NCBI GenBank assembly: GCA_030762175.1
Contig: CM060835.1
Coordinates: 86,858,001 to 86,922,000 of the forward strand
Direction of reading: 5' to 3'
Source of the DNA: Metallyticus violacea
Lineage: Eukaryota; Arthropoda; Insecta; Mantodea; Metallyticidae
DNA: 64,000 nt
The first letter of the stretch is position 1; the number at the start of each line of letters is the position of its first letter. Of this stretch, positions 21,585 through 33,306 are shown piece after piece. Under the pieces are notes generated by a model. The model was not told the origin of the DNA. It did not search any database and saw nothing but the letters and a program-made list of their open reading frames with translations. A program made the position numbers and the translations under genes.

Positions 21585-22345
21585 AATCACAGTGATAAAA
21601 ATTATCAATAAATCTAAAAGATAAAAAAAAGGATAAGGGAAGTCTCCACACTGAAAAATGAAAAAGAAGAATACAAATTCAAAAGTTTCACCTACCATCT
21701 AATTTACCACAAGTTCAAGAAAATCTTCAAAGAACATGGGATAATGTTAGCCCCAAAGAACAGATACAACATCAAGAATTTATTAGGTTGCACAGTATAA
21801 GACTCCATACCAACAAAACAGAAATCAGGAATTTATGAAATAAAATGTGCAGATTGTGAGCAGAGCTACATAGGCAAAACAAAGAGAAATATGGAAATTC
21901 AGAGGAAAGAACACTTTAGAAATATTTGGTTTAAGCAGGTGGATAAATCAGCAGTAGCAGCTTACTTTTGGACCAAAAATGATGAAATAAAACCGAAAAT
22001 TAAACTGTTGAAACATCTTCACAACCCAATGGAGTTATCCACTTGGGAAAAAATTTTCATAATGAAAAATAAGGAAAACCTAATAAACTTGCAGTTTCCT
22101 CCTATGGATAAACTTGGCCATTTCCTACTTCAGCCAACAGATTCCACCACAGGAACATCTGGGTGTCGAGCCATTGTTTCAAGCAATGGTGGTTCAGTGA
22201 GCAACTGAAGATAGGGGAGATTCTCCAGAAATGCGTCTTATTTTTATGTAAGTGGAGTTTAGTGTAAAAAATGAATACCCAAGTTTAGAATATATTACCA
22301 TTCCATTGTCAACAGCTTCATAAGTATAATATTTATATAAAACTT
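21585..22345 (+). pseudogene. 5'-truncated PLE, GIY-YIG endonuclease and 3' end
   Basis: The frame from about 21680 to 22208 has one internal stop (near 21798) and reads FKKIFKEHG-type sequence, then GIYEIKCADCEQSYIGKTKR (the GIY..YIG catalytic start), KEHFRNI, AAYFWTKNDEI, ELSTWEKIFI and FPPMDKLGHFLLQPT. PLE GIY-YIG domains nick the target. Downstream, 22205-22237 holds a hammerhead-like core CTGAAGA..GAAA..GTC, and 22250-22345 the family terminus GTGGAGTTTAGTG ..CATTGTCAACAGCTTC. Confidence 0.88.
22205..22260 (+). ncRNA. Hammerhead-ribozyme-like motif in PLE 3' end
   Basis: CTGAAGA (22205-22211), a stem with AGGGGAGATTCTCC, GAAA (22228-22231), TGCG and then TC at 22236-22237, followed by TTAT that can pair with AGCAA before the core. 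The hexamer is ATGCGT, one change from the self-complementary ACGCGT of the related copy at 33404. Confidence 0.55.
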
Positions 22346-25300
22346 TATTAATTTTGAACTATAGTCACATTGCTTGAAACTTAGATTATTCATATAAAGG
22401 TTAATTTTCTAGCAATGCATTATTTATCATCACTTTTCATTTTTCTATTTTTAAAAAATAAATCAAAAGCTTTGGATTCACTAATGTTTCTTTGTTCTAT
22501 TTAATTTTCATCTGTAACAGATTAGATTTTTTCATCCAATGATAACATATAGGACATGTTAATTATTATGAATGAATGAATACTTTAATTCTACACAATT
22601 CTCTTACATTAACTTTACACGTTATACAACATTCCTGGAGTGTTTGTTATATAATTATAATACTCATTAAAGAAAGAAATAAGACAAAGTGGGGGAAAAA
22701 GGAAGATTTTCAATTAAATTAAGTGTATCATTCACTTCCTAACAAGAGTAACCAGGCAGAGAATATTATATTTACCTATAATGTTCATCAACAGGTTTAC
22801 TTCATAACAAAAAAACAGTGTATTGCATGTAATGAAGTAAAGCACAAACTGTCAAAGTGTCAATGATATAATATAACCAATGGTTTAAATTGTTTTTAGT
22901 AGTTAATTCTGAAAATGAGTTTATTGATTTAATTACATAAGAGTAATTCTTGCATTTTTTTCAGAACTGAATTCATTCATCTCAAATGCTGTGCTCTACT
23001 TTTTTTTAAAAGATGCTGAAATCAAGTGTATAATTTCCCAACAATCCAGAAAAGTGAATATTTTATATAAGAAAATATTTGGAACAGTGCACTATACACT
23101 ATCCTGATAGGTACCAGTCCAATTAATAAAAAGGGCTATAATGGGATAATTTTAGGTCAAATGGCCAAATATATTTTGGAATTTTGAATAAAATAATCCC
23201 AAAAATTTGCCAAAATAGATGTAATCCATTCACTGATGAATTATGTTCCCAAATGTGGGAAGCAGAGAGCCTTTTGGAAGTATGATCTGCTTTAATGCAT
23301 CTTCTGCATAGTCATGACTCAATCAGCACTAGTGAGCAACATTTAAAAACTACTAAACCAAAACTCCTCAACAATTGGAACATTCATATTGATTAATGAG
23401 GGAGTAACATTAATTGGGCAGGAAAAAGTGAAATATTATTTTCACTGTGTTTATTCAAACAATGAAAAGAAATGGAGAGAGGATTAAGGAAAAGTTGATG
23501 ATACACAGAACTGAACAAATTGAGAAATGCAAGAATGGAGAAAGGTATATGCAAATGTTAGCAATAGGTCCGACCCATCAATGGTAAAATAAAAGCATAA
23601 ATGGGGGGGGGGGGGGGGTACTTTCTTCTTTAGTACTAGATAGCCAAATTTTCCTGAAAATTAAGGGCCCAAGATAACCGATTTACAAACAATACATTAT
23701 TTGTTCAGCTCTGTTAATTATATGAAACACTGTACTGATATTTTGTAAAGTACTGAATCTTAATTTATTTAATGTACAATTCAAATAGACTAGTTACATA
23801 TGTAATACACAATCATGTGTTACTAAAATTAGCAACATATATTTATTTTCAATAAGTAAATATGAAGCCATTTTAATCCCCCTCCAAAAATGGAAATTTA
23901 CTGTGATGTGGCTCTAGGCACGTTAATAAAACTTAAGAAATTGCACATTATATGCCATTTGTGTATATATGTAACGATATGTAAAATCAACTGTTTATTA
24001 ACAATAAAATATTGGTATTTGTACACAAAGAGAGTTCATCCTCTCAATTCATGAGTTTTGAAACAGGTGATTTTTAACTGACAAATTAAATTTTACACAT
24101 AAAGGAGCTGAGAAATTTAACTTTTGTCTGTAGTAGAAAATAAAGTCAAATTTCATTTTTGCAATGGTTTTTCAAAATATGCAAATTTAGGATTACACCA
24201 TTTGGCAACTGTAATTATGAGCCAAAGTAAAATGATTACAACTCTCCTAATAAATTTTTTCTGCTTGTTATACATGCTACCTACAATGACACTTCAATAA
24301 TCTTGCTGTACTACTACTTAGTTCAATTTCTTTCTTAAAAATAAAATTCAGCATTTAAAATGTGCTGTATTTGCAGAAAATTATTCATAAACTATAAGTT
24401 CAATCATAAGTGAAATAGTAGAAAAAAGTTAACAAACATATAAATATTTTAAAAGTTTATTTGTTTGTAGTTTTTAAATTCCAAAACTAAATGATGGGTA
24501 TTTGCTGAATAATATTCTGCAAAGTAAAATTATATCTGCACATTTTATGATATATATGGCCAAAATTGTCCAGTCACATGAAACTAATACCTCTCTCCAG
24601 CTATTTCATTTTAATATATCATGGTAGTTCCAATGGAATGTACGAAAACAGGTATTTCTGCTAGTTCATTGTTTGTAAATCATTATGTGCAAAATGTGCC
24701 ATAAATCAATACATTTTGCGCAAAGCTAAAAATTGCTAACATTTATCTACTAAGAAATTCACTGTAAAATAAATAAAATATTGTGAACATGTAATTTCTT
24801 ATGGAAAGCAATAAACAGATAAATAGTCTCCTTGCAAACATATATAAATTACATTAGTATCAAAGTGATTATGTAAGAAAGCAGTATATTGAACATATAT
24901 AATCATAGCATTCCTAAAATCACTTGAAACTCTTACCACAATGTAACAGGAATGAGAAGTTTCTTACTTCTAAAGAAAAAGGTTTAAAGTAAATATATTG
25001 AAAAGTAAAAATAATATTCATAATACTGTGGGTAATGGATAACCCTATTTCAGTTCTTTTTGTTTGGAATGAGTCTTATAATTTAGGGATTCATATTTCA
25101 TGACACTTCTGTTGACATTCTATGCCTAATCTTGGAAAATAATTACTAATTCATAGTTACAATAAAGCCACTGTGCCAAATGTCATACATCCCTAGAATA
25201 GAAGTATGTGCAGTGTTGCATCCAGAAGGTGGACTATATGGGCAGTGTAGAGATCTATTATTTTTTCAATATCTAGAATAGCTTCAACAACATCCAAAGA

Positions 25301-26084
25301 TTAACAAAACGGATATTCAAGCTTCTATTTCCATATAATTATCACTTAATTATCGATTACTTTCACATACTCTTTTGACCACAGAAATCAGTAAAAGCAA
25401 AGATGATTTCATTATAAAAAAAGCATGTCAGAATATGACATAACCCTAAAGCAGCAAAAGAATATTTACTCATGAGGTTAGGAGAAGAAGCATATTGCCA
25501 GTCACATATAATTGCTGTAACAACTAAATCAACACACTCCTTTAAAGAGAACATGGAGCCATAATCACTTGTTCATTTTCTGGAAATTGCCAGGCAAAAA
25601 AAAGTGCAGGATTGGAATAGTGTGTTTATTTTCTAGAATACAAATGATGACATATGAGAAAAGCAATTGCAGCTTTCAAGGTTCACTGAATTAATTAGAA
25701 TATCAATCCTGACTTTCAAAATTAATGTGTGTTATATTTTGGAGAAGTTTCAAAACACTTTATTGGATAAAGGGGAAATGCAAGTTTGGGCCATACCTGG
25801 AGAATTTTGCCAAAATATTATGAGCGACACTGTAAAAGAGTTTTTAGAAAGCAACAATTAGGAGTCAAGACATAAAATGAGACTAAGTTACGAATCAAAT
25901 TCTATTCCATGGTCTCAGTATTAACAGGCTTCTAAACATAAGCATTTGACCCAATAATATGTTAAGATTCATCATTAAAGTGATGCTAATTATTAATAAT
26001 ATCAAAATAAATGTGTTATTACTGTTATTACTCACTTTGAGGAGAAAATCCTTAATGTTCAAGTTAGGTGTGGTTTTTTTTTAA
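22346..26084. other. No recognised gene; AT-rich intergenic DNA
   Basis: No coding motif, SINE or PLE was recognised over 3.7 kb. A run of 16 G occurs at 23603-23618. Open frames at 25363-25554 and 25667-25861 look like chance. Confidence 0.5.
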
Positions 26085-26134
26085 ATAATGTTAAATTCCC
26101 ATTTTTACTACTGTGTGGCATTATAGGCAGCGGA
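26085..26134 (-). mobile_element. SINE2 copy, tail part (split by SINE1)
   Basis: CCCATTTTTACTACTGTGTG and GCATTATAGGCAG are the 3' part of SINE2 on the minus strand. It continues at 26472 after the SINE1 insertion. Confidence 0.75.
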
Positions 26135-26419
26135 GTTGGACTTGGTGGTGTAGTGATAACTGTACTTTCCTCATAAACGCAGGATTAGGGTTCAATTCCT
26201 ACCAGGATCGATGGATATTTCGGGCATAAAATTCCTAAGTATGACTTCCTTCGGAAGGGAAGTAAAGCCGTGGGTCCCATGTCATACATTTACGGCGCGA
26301 TAAAGAACCTGAAGCCTGAAAAAAGAGGCCTCTGAGCAAAATTTGTTGGCTGTTTTATGCCTGGATTTCAATGGGATGCTGATGACCTGAGATGTTAAAG
26401 AGCATCTGTAAATAAACTA

Positions 26420-26471
<52 letters not shown>
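26135..26471 (+). mobile_element. SINE1 copy nested in SINE2
   Basis: Head TTGGACTTGGTGGTGTAGTG (A box), B box GGTTCAATTCC, body with CTTCCTTCGGAAGGGAAG (26248-26265), AGAGGCCTCT, tail block GATGACCTGAGATGTTAAAG and a pure (AAT)n tail at 26424-26470. It splits a SINE2 copy; AGGCAGCGGA (26125-26134) and AGGCAGTGGA (26472-26481) are the target duplication with one mismatch. Confidence 0.93.
26424..26470. repeat. (AAT)n microsatellite, SINE1 tail
   Basis: About 16 AAT units, expanded from the SINE1 tail. Confidence 0.97.
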
Positions 26472-26472
<1 letters not shown>

Positions 26473-26561
26473 GGCAGTGGATACTAATGATACATGAAAT
26501 GACATAATAAACTGAGAAAGGAAGTTTGGGAAGGAAACATACTATGCTTAAGGTATCCCCT
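26472..26561 (-). mobile_element. SINE2 copy, inner part (split by SINE1), 5'-truncated
   Basis: GGCAGTGGATACTAATGATAC and ATGAAATGACATAATAAACTG continue the SINE2 read from 26130; the copy stops near GGTATCCCC, so its tRNA head is missing. Confidence 0.75.
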
Positions 26562-29160
26562 TTTTACAATCACCATGGTGAAGCTTGAGATAGGAAGCAA
26601 CACAAGTAGAAGTTTCAAATTACCTAGAATAACAGGAGAGTGAATATAAAACATTATTAGATGATATGAATTCATTGACAATTAACAACCCATCCACAAC
26701 CCTCAAAAGAGCATAAATTTTTATAACCAAAATCTGAACAAGGAGAAAATGACAGCATAGTGTGCTGATATCGTTCTTGTACCAACAGTAAGAAATGCAT
26801 CATAATTTTGTAACATTTATTTATGCCTTGTCTAGTTACTTTTTCCTAGAATGGTGAAAAGTGTGTCATTAAGCATTGCTTTTACATTTTTGTTGCAATT
26901 TTGTGTTTTAAACATTATAATTTTTTCAAACTTTAACTATCAAGAAATTTATTGAAGCTATTCATTTCATTTTTAAATATTCCTTTAGTGATCCATCACA
27001 CCCTCACTGAAATTTCTAGAAACTTCACCTTAGAATACATTTAGGGATGCTTTTATCATATAACTCAGGAAATAAAGCATGCTGTTAATCATTGAAATGC
27101 CAAAAGCTTTGGGCTCAGGGTAAAAATTCTATGGCATTTATTCTCTATATGCAGAACTGAAAATTGAAATCAAAAAGAGTGTTTTAACATTCTGACTCAC
27201 AGAAACCAAATATAATTTAGGAATGTAAAATAATCCTTTCTTCTCTTTAATCATCAGCATTAAATGATTGAAAACAATTATTCCAAAAGCAAGTCCATAA
27301 GAGCAAATTTAAAATAAATGTCTCAAATATTCAATTTTTGTACATGTCTTTCACATAAAAACTATCCTAAATATAGGGGAAAGAGCAAGGAGCACTGCTC
27401 GCAGCCAATGGGATTCAAAACAACATACTGTATGTGTGGAATAGTTTTTATGTGAAAACCCTACAGAAGAAATGGGACTTGTAATGAAAATGAGCAATAA
27501 AAGCAAAACTTATTTCCACTCTGGAGGTGTTTTGTTGCACTGAAATATATCATGCTCTGTTATTAGAACACCTCCTTTTTTCTCTCTAGTTTCAGTTAAT
27601 GCTCTGTTCCTTAAAAAATATTCTGCTTTAAACATTTGAAAACTCACGTTATCTGATATACATAATAATGCAGGATTTCATCATCTAACTTCATTAATAA
27701 GATTTTTTTTATTACCCTTAAAGTTCTCCATTGTATTCCTTTTATATGTAAAATATTAAGGAGAGTAATTTTTAGAATTTAGGTGGGCAGAACACTAAAA
27801 TATTAAAACTGTTATAAATGCATGTACTACTATGCATGTATGGGTATTTATAGAGGTGTGAGAAGTACAGTATTATATTCTTCAGAAAGGAAAAAGGAAA
27901 TAAAAAGAAAAAATAACTTGTAAATATTTTTAGGCCATTGCATAATTCTAAGCTTTTAGAACAACAGTTTGTAACACGAAAGGGATGTGCTACACATATA
28001 GTGTGTTATAATGTCACATTGAAAGTAGTTAAGTCCTAGCATATATGCATGACTTATACTTGCTGATGAATGTGCTTAATGAAACTCCCAATAATGAATA
28101 TAAAAGATTAATGACGATAAATGACTTTAAAAATCAACAGCACAAATAATGGATGCTCATATGCATTTACAACCTCTTTTGTTTTCAACATTCTGAAGAT
28201 TTTATGTTGTTATTTATGTAAGAGAATAACAGTAACAACTATACTACACATGCTCATTTGCTGTGTCCCTTCCCCATGTGCTTTACCTCCTTATAATAAA
28301 CTGTGCAATTATGGTCATGTTTATTTATGCATAAATGACCAAAAAAGTATAAAGAAATAGATATCTAATAATTTGCAGCTATTATTTTTTTTAATGCAGA
28401 TGCAGCCTTTGCTATTAATTAGACAACTATTAAAGATAACTTATTACAGTGGGGAGAGAGGGAGAGATATAGTATGGACATTATTGCATGTGCACAGAGA
28501 AGAGAAAGCACAAGTCACGTTATATTCTCAGTGCTGCCATTCCAATTAAGTCTGTCTAGTAAGCCAGTATTTCAAATGCATTTAGGTCCAACAGCGTGCC
28601 ATTTGAAAGGTGTGGGGAGACTTAAGAAATACAAAAGCTCATAGTTTACTTTCAATATTGCACAATACAATATATGAAAATAGTAGTGACTAATCTGTCA
28701 GTGTCTTACTATATCTTTAAGCTTTATTAGACTCTATTATAATACATCTATTGCTACACAACAGTAATATCAATAATAAACTGATGAATGATGATGAGGC
28801 ACTGATAACAACAGTCATACTGAAACAGAAGAGAATTGCCAGGTGACAGTGCAGATATGATATTTATGAATCTTCCATTTCTATAAATTAAGTTAAATAA
28901 CAACAAAAATCTGTGAATGTCACTGCAAGAGTTCCTTAAAATGGTCAATCTCAACATGGCACAAAGTCAGTATAATGGATATTAGTGCCTTGGATATCAG
29001 TGTAAAATACTTTTTGACAAGTCTAAGTATGCATGTTGAATCTCCTGTATCTCTAATATGCAACACTTATTTTATGTTCAGTCTCTATTTTCAACAAAAA
29101 TCAGTGTACACTTGATTTGTACTGTGGAAAATGCCTACTGTATTTCATAAAAAAGTTAAA
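26562..29160. other. No recognised gene; one hairpin
   Basis: AT-rich DNA downstream of the host gene. A perfect 16-bp inverted repeat TTCACATAAAAACTAT / ATAGTTTTTATGTGAA (27349-27364 and 27441-27456) bounds a 108-bp unit that could be a small MITE; no target duplication was clear. Confidence 0.5.
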
Positions 29161-29161
29161 T

Positions 29162-29304
29162 TTTATTAAATAAAAGTACTATCCCAATAGTCTCAAACAA
29201 TCAGTCAAACATTTTTGTGTATTCAAAATGAAAAATCATTTCTGTTCTTTACAAAATAATAATAAAAAAATTACAAAACAATACTTCTGACTACCTATTT
29301 TATT
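29162..29304 (-). promoter_or_regulatory. Candidate polyadenylation signals of the host gene
   Basis: AATAAA on the minus strand occurs at 29304-29299, about 100 bases after the stop codon, and again at 29167-29162. Either could serve the RABGAP1-like mRNA; the first gives a very short 3' UTR. In AT-rich DNA this hexamer is common, so the assignment is tentative. Confidence 0.35.
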
Positions 29305-29406
29305 ATTTTCAATTATGCAGCACAAATAGAAAACTGCACTTGGAATGAGAAGAAAAAAAAAAGTATAAAGTGAATGAATGCATGTGTATATGTGTTTTGT
29401 TTGAAT

Positions 29407-29652
29407 TTACATGTCGCGAAGACTTTCTCGACTCACAGAATCTCTAGAAAGACCAGGAGCGGAATCACGGCGAGGACCACTTCCTGGAACAACTTCACGT
29501 CTTGGGATAGATGATAGGGGTCCACCAGCCACCAACTCCTTTTTGTTTGCCACTTCTTTTATAGAACTTAATGTTTTGTGCAGCCATGGTGGCCAAGAAT
29601 TTCGAGCTGCATTTAATTCCTGAACAGCTGTGTTTAGCTGATGTACCAAATC
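29407..29652 (-). CDS. RABGAP1: Terminal exon of RABGAP1-like Rab GTPase-activating protein
   Basis: The exon follows the acceptor TTTTCTAATTGCAG and enters in phase 0 with DLVHQLNTAVQELNAARNSW, ending at a TAA stop (29409-29407), 81 codons. Joined to the exon at 38332-38532 it continues a coiled coil: ..AECRNQ / DLVHQLN.., then KTLSSIKEVA. From memory, vertebrate RABGAP1/RABGAP1L end in a very similar coiled coil with a TLSSIKTATG-like finish. The last 35 residues, rich in Pro, Ser and Arg (GSGPRRDSAPGLSRDS), are not part of that conservation. RABGAP1 proteins (GAPCenA) carry PTB and TBC domains farther upstream and inactivate Rab GTPases; those exons are not visible here. Confidence 0.85.
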   Translation of the reverse strand, partial: DLVHQLNTAVQELNAARNSWPPWLHKTLSSIKEVANKKELVAGGPLSSIPRREVVPGSGPRRDSAPGLSRDSVSRESLRDM

Positions 29653-29784
29653 CTGCAATTAGAAAATATTGCAGATTTATAGTTGTACTTGTTAGTTAAC
29701 TTGTTTCATTTGGCAATAAGCTGCATCTATTTCTCTGGTAGAGATAGTGATAATGGTGGAAAAAGTTTTTTTTTTGCAATTTTT

Positions 29785-30600
29785 ATGAGGAAGTCACTAA
29801 GGAAATTTCACTAATTTTGTTCCAGTTACTTGGATATGTTTCAAAGGCTGTTGCCTTCTTTATCAGCATGGTTCCACTATCAGCTTCCCAGTGTGGTTTT
29901 AAGATGTCACTCTGTAGATTTTTATGAATTTAGCAATGGAGTTACTGCTTTTTAGCAGATCAAAAATAACTAAATTTTCTTTAACTTGAAATGCTATTTG
30001 GAACTTGTACACTAAAGTTAATCATATAATTAAGATCATTGTATGATTAAATCAAACACACACTCTTATTGGCTCCACTTAATTGTTTAAATTTAGTACA
30101 TATTTCACATACAAGTGTTCACATCAACAACTAACTATCAACTGCTGGATAATTCATTATGCTTTTCAGCAGTCGAGGTTTAGCTGATGATGCAGACAAT
30201 TGTCTGTGAAACAATTTAAACAAATAAGTGGAACCAATGAGAGTGTGTAGTGCGACTCATTCATACAATGATCTTAATTATAAATTTTCTTTGTTTCTGT
30301 TTATGAATATATTGTCCCATATTGTTAATTCTGTGAATTTTTGAAGATTTTTAAGAGTTTTGACTCATTTTGGAATTTGTGGGTTTTTTCTTTCTTTCTT
30401 TTTTTTTTTTTTTCTTTGCCACAAATGGTACACTATTGCTGATTGTGTGTGTTTTATATTTTAAATTTCTCAATGACAGTGAAACCATGCTGACGATGAA
30501 GGAAACAGGTTTCAAAACATTTCTAAAGTAAGTGGAACATTTGAGTGATTTCCTCATAAAAAGTGCAATTACACTATTTTTCACAGTGAAAATTTGCACT
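29785..30600. mobile_element. Composite of PLE fragments with outer inverted repeats
   Basis: The outer segments 29785-29930 and 30470-30570 are inverted copies of a PLE terminus also seen at 131-290. Minus-strand 29864-29830 reads CTGATAA, stem AAGGC/GCCTT, GAAA, ACATAT; plus-strand 30490 reads CTGACGA: both decayed hammerhead-like cores. Inside are a family-2 palindrome (30030-30290, with CTGATGA, stem CAGAC/GTCTG and GAAA at 30186-30212) and a minus-strand GIY-YIG C-terminal remnant (30470-30285, FTELTIWDNIFINRNKENL in one frame). Confidence 0.65.
30375..30416. repeat. T-rich tract
   Basis: A run of CTTTCTTTC and long T stretches within the PLE GIY-YIG remnant. Confidence 0.9.
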
Positions 30601-31009
30601 GTTTAAAACTACATTTATGGAATAAGCACTTTATTTTTCATTACACTATCTATAAAGGTTACTGAAACCTATTGAAAATAGGCAAATTTAACAGAAAAAG
30701 AGGTTTAAATGTACACAGTTATATATACACTACTTATTTACAAGTGTTTATACATATACAAACGGGTATGTATGTTACAATCTCGACTCAAAATTTTTTA
30801 AAATGTTAATATTTGACATCACTGTTACAAAAGTTCGCTATATTTTATATATACAAACTTATTCACAGTGATGGAATGAAGGTAAAATGAAAGATTTGCT
30901 GGGGAAAAAAATGTATAAAATCTCAATTCTTAATGTATAATCTAAAATATTGAACATTTCTATAAGATTTGTACATCTATGAGGACAGCACACTCACACT
31001 TTAATAATA
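30601..31009. other. No recognised feature
   Basis: AT-rich intron DNA without visible motif. Confidence 0.5.
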
Positions 31010-31646
31010 TACACGGTGTGTCTGAAAAGTTCAATCTATGGTGTTATATCTGAATGGCAACATTGCTTATGGTTCTTCAGAAACATGGAGAGAAGTGACA
31101 TTAACATGGACTAATTATGATTGGCAGTATAAACCTGTTGTGGCCATAGTACAGTCAGTATGAGAGATGTCACAGCGCAATGGAGTAGGATGGTGTGTGC
31201 GTGTCCAATTCCTCTGCTATCAACTATAGAGTCAGTAGCCAATTTTCAGCATTTTTTTGCACTCTATCAGTCATATCTGGAGTTCTGCTTGTCAATGGCC
31301 AACCTGAACATAGCTCATCCTCAGTTGTTTCTTTTCCCCTCTACAAAAGCATTTGAAGCATTCGTAAACATATTTTCTGCTCATGGCTTCCCTTTATGTA
31401 AACTTGTACTAATATTTCATGAATCTCTGTTGCCATTTTCCCCACTTAGTAGCAGAATTTGATGTTTACGTATTGCTCCATTCTACTGAGACACTACCTC
31501 TGACATTTACTATGTTCTACTGGGAGCAGCGGGTTTACACTACAGGTCCATGCAAGGTGTCGCTTCTTCCCATGTCTCTGAAGAACCACACACCATGTTG
31601 CTGTTCAAATATAGTTTCATTCATCAAACTTTTCATACAAATTAGT
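31010..31646. mobile_element. Mariner-like non-autonomous element (MITE), about 640 bp
   Basis: It starts TACACGGTGTGTCTGAAAAG and the complement of its other end reads GTATGAAAAGTTTGATGAAT; pairing continues over about 85 bases through AGCAACAT and TGGTTCTTCAGAGACATGG against GGCAACATT and TGGTTCTTCAGAAACATGG. TA dinucleotides bound both ends. No transposase motif was found inside, so it is a deleted or non-autonomous copy. Confidence 0.65.
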
Positions 31647-32059
31647 ATGTTTGCTACATAAATTCAAAGCCTTCCTTAACATTGCAGGGTTCATAATATT
31701 AGGCAGGAAAAAATAGAAAAAAAGTTTTTATTAGAGACAGTCCTTTACAAAAATTATAAGATCATAATTTTGCAGTTTATTGAATATTACCCTCATTTCT
31801 TCCTTTTGTTGTGAACTGTGTGTTATACAATTTGGACAATTTGATATCACCTTCACTAAACATTTGTTTGATTATGATATCCTGTTGGCTTGTTCTATTA
31901 TGCAGAAATATCTCTGGAAACATTTGTAGGTTAAAAATGTATCAAAACTTCATTTTATCAACAACATTAAAAGAAAGTTAAAGACTTAGCCTTCAAACTA
32001 AAAACTGTAAACCATCTACTTTGTGAATAGTCTGGATTTACATCTAATGAATTTACGCT
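31647..32059. other. No recognised feature
   Basis: AT-rich intron DNA. Confidence 0.5.
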
Positions 32060-32119
32060 AATCTAATGTGCACCTTTTTGTCAAAATGTAGTTATCAAAA
32101 CTGTGGTGCACATTAGATT
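32060..32119. repeat. 15-bp hairpin beside pogo-like fragment
   Basis: AATCTAATGTGCACC (32060-32074) and GGTGCACATTAGATT (32105-32119) are perfect complements. Sub-terminal repeats of this kind (GTGCNCATTAGA..CGAGTGC) are typical of pogo/Tigger-type transposon ends, and a pogo-like HTH fragment follows at 32282. Confidence 0.6.
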
Positions 32120-32281
32120 CGAGTGCAAATGCATTCTGTAGTTCGTCAGCAACTTCATTAAAATTTATAATTTATTACATCATAATGCATTGCTCCAATT
32201 CTCGACTATGTTACATGTAGTGTTGGCCTATTATTGCATAGTATGTTTGAATATTAGATATTTAGAATAGAAGGCAGACAA

Positions 32282-32525
32282 AGAAGAACTTCTTATAATG
32301 TTACTTTCAAGCATAAAGTAATTCTTTATGCTGAAAAAAAGCAGGAATAGAGTTCAATGTAGTTGAGACCAACATTCACTTGTGGTGGCAACAGAAATTG
32401 GCATTATTTGCAACTAAAGCTAGTAGGAAGAAATTCACTGGTCCTTGCAAAGGAAGACATCCTGACATTGAAGAAAAAGTTTAGGAATTTGTACTTAAAA
32501 GGAGGAAGAATGGGACATTTAATTA
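32282..32525 (+). pseudogene. pogo/Tigger-like transposase N-terminal HTH fragment
   Basis: The plus frame reads RRTSYNVTFKHKVILYAEKK (32282-32341), passes a stop, then FNVVETNIHLWWQQK, then RKKFTGPCKGRHPDIEEKV, a stop, and EFVLKRRKNG. This follows the psq/CENP-B-type helix-turn-helix pattern of pogo-group transposases (FKLKVIxYA.. WRKQK.. GRxPELEEKL..WVxxxR). It is a fossil with two stops and no catalytic region. It is distinct from the copy split over 8800-11035, which keeps only later segments. Confidence 0.75.
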
Positions 32526-33294
32526 GTGACACCATAAGAAATAGCTTTTTTTCTTCTTTGACCTATGCCAACTGTCCTGGCAATGGCATGAGTAATGGAT
32601 TTTGTCATATGTGCTCCAAAATGTAACAATAGTTCACTTATAAATTCTATGTTCTGATTGTTTTGTGCAGCAGATGGGCTTATCTCTAAAATGCCATACA
32701 ACAATATGCCAAAATAGTTTTTTATGATTTTAAGTTTAAAATTTGGTGTATGCATTACTTTTAACAACGCATAAGATTAAGTAAATACAGTACTTTGTAT
32801 GGGTCCAGATGAGAAAACAGTATAACAAGAAAGAATCTATATCTTATTTAAAGCGACAGTAGTTTTAATTTTCTAACAGTCCAGTATAATTATGGCTTAG
32901 AAAGGTCTAGGAAAAGATCATTGCTATATTGAACTTATTTGTAAATAAAAAAAAAATAAAGATTTACATTTCTTTATTTAATATTTCAATTATTTTAAAT
33001 TTTGACACATTCTGAATTTCAACAATGCAATTATTTCTTAATAATTATTTGAGTATCAGAAAGGCTGTTTCTGCCAGTTTTATTTTGAATTTATCAACTG
33101 TAAACAAAACAAAGTATAGGTGAAACAAGCTAAGCAATCTGTTCTTTTTACTGATGTACACAATTTTTATGAAAGTTAGCTAGTTTGGAAGATTGAAACT
33201 TCCAAATTTTATACTGCTTTTTTGATTCACTGTATTAGCTTATTTTATCATTATTCTGGTGGTTGTGAAATCATCGCAGATACAATTCACAAAC
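32526..33294. other. No recognised feature
   Basis: AT-rich intron DNA; may include further decayed parts of the pogo-like element, but no motif was read. Confidence 0.4.
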
Positions 33295-33306
33295 ATATAA
33301 TTATAT

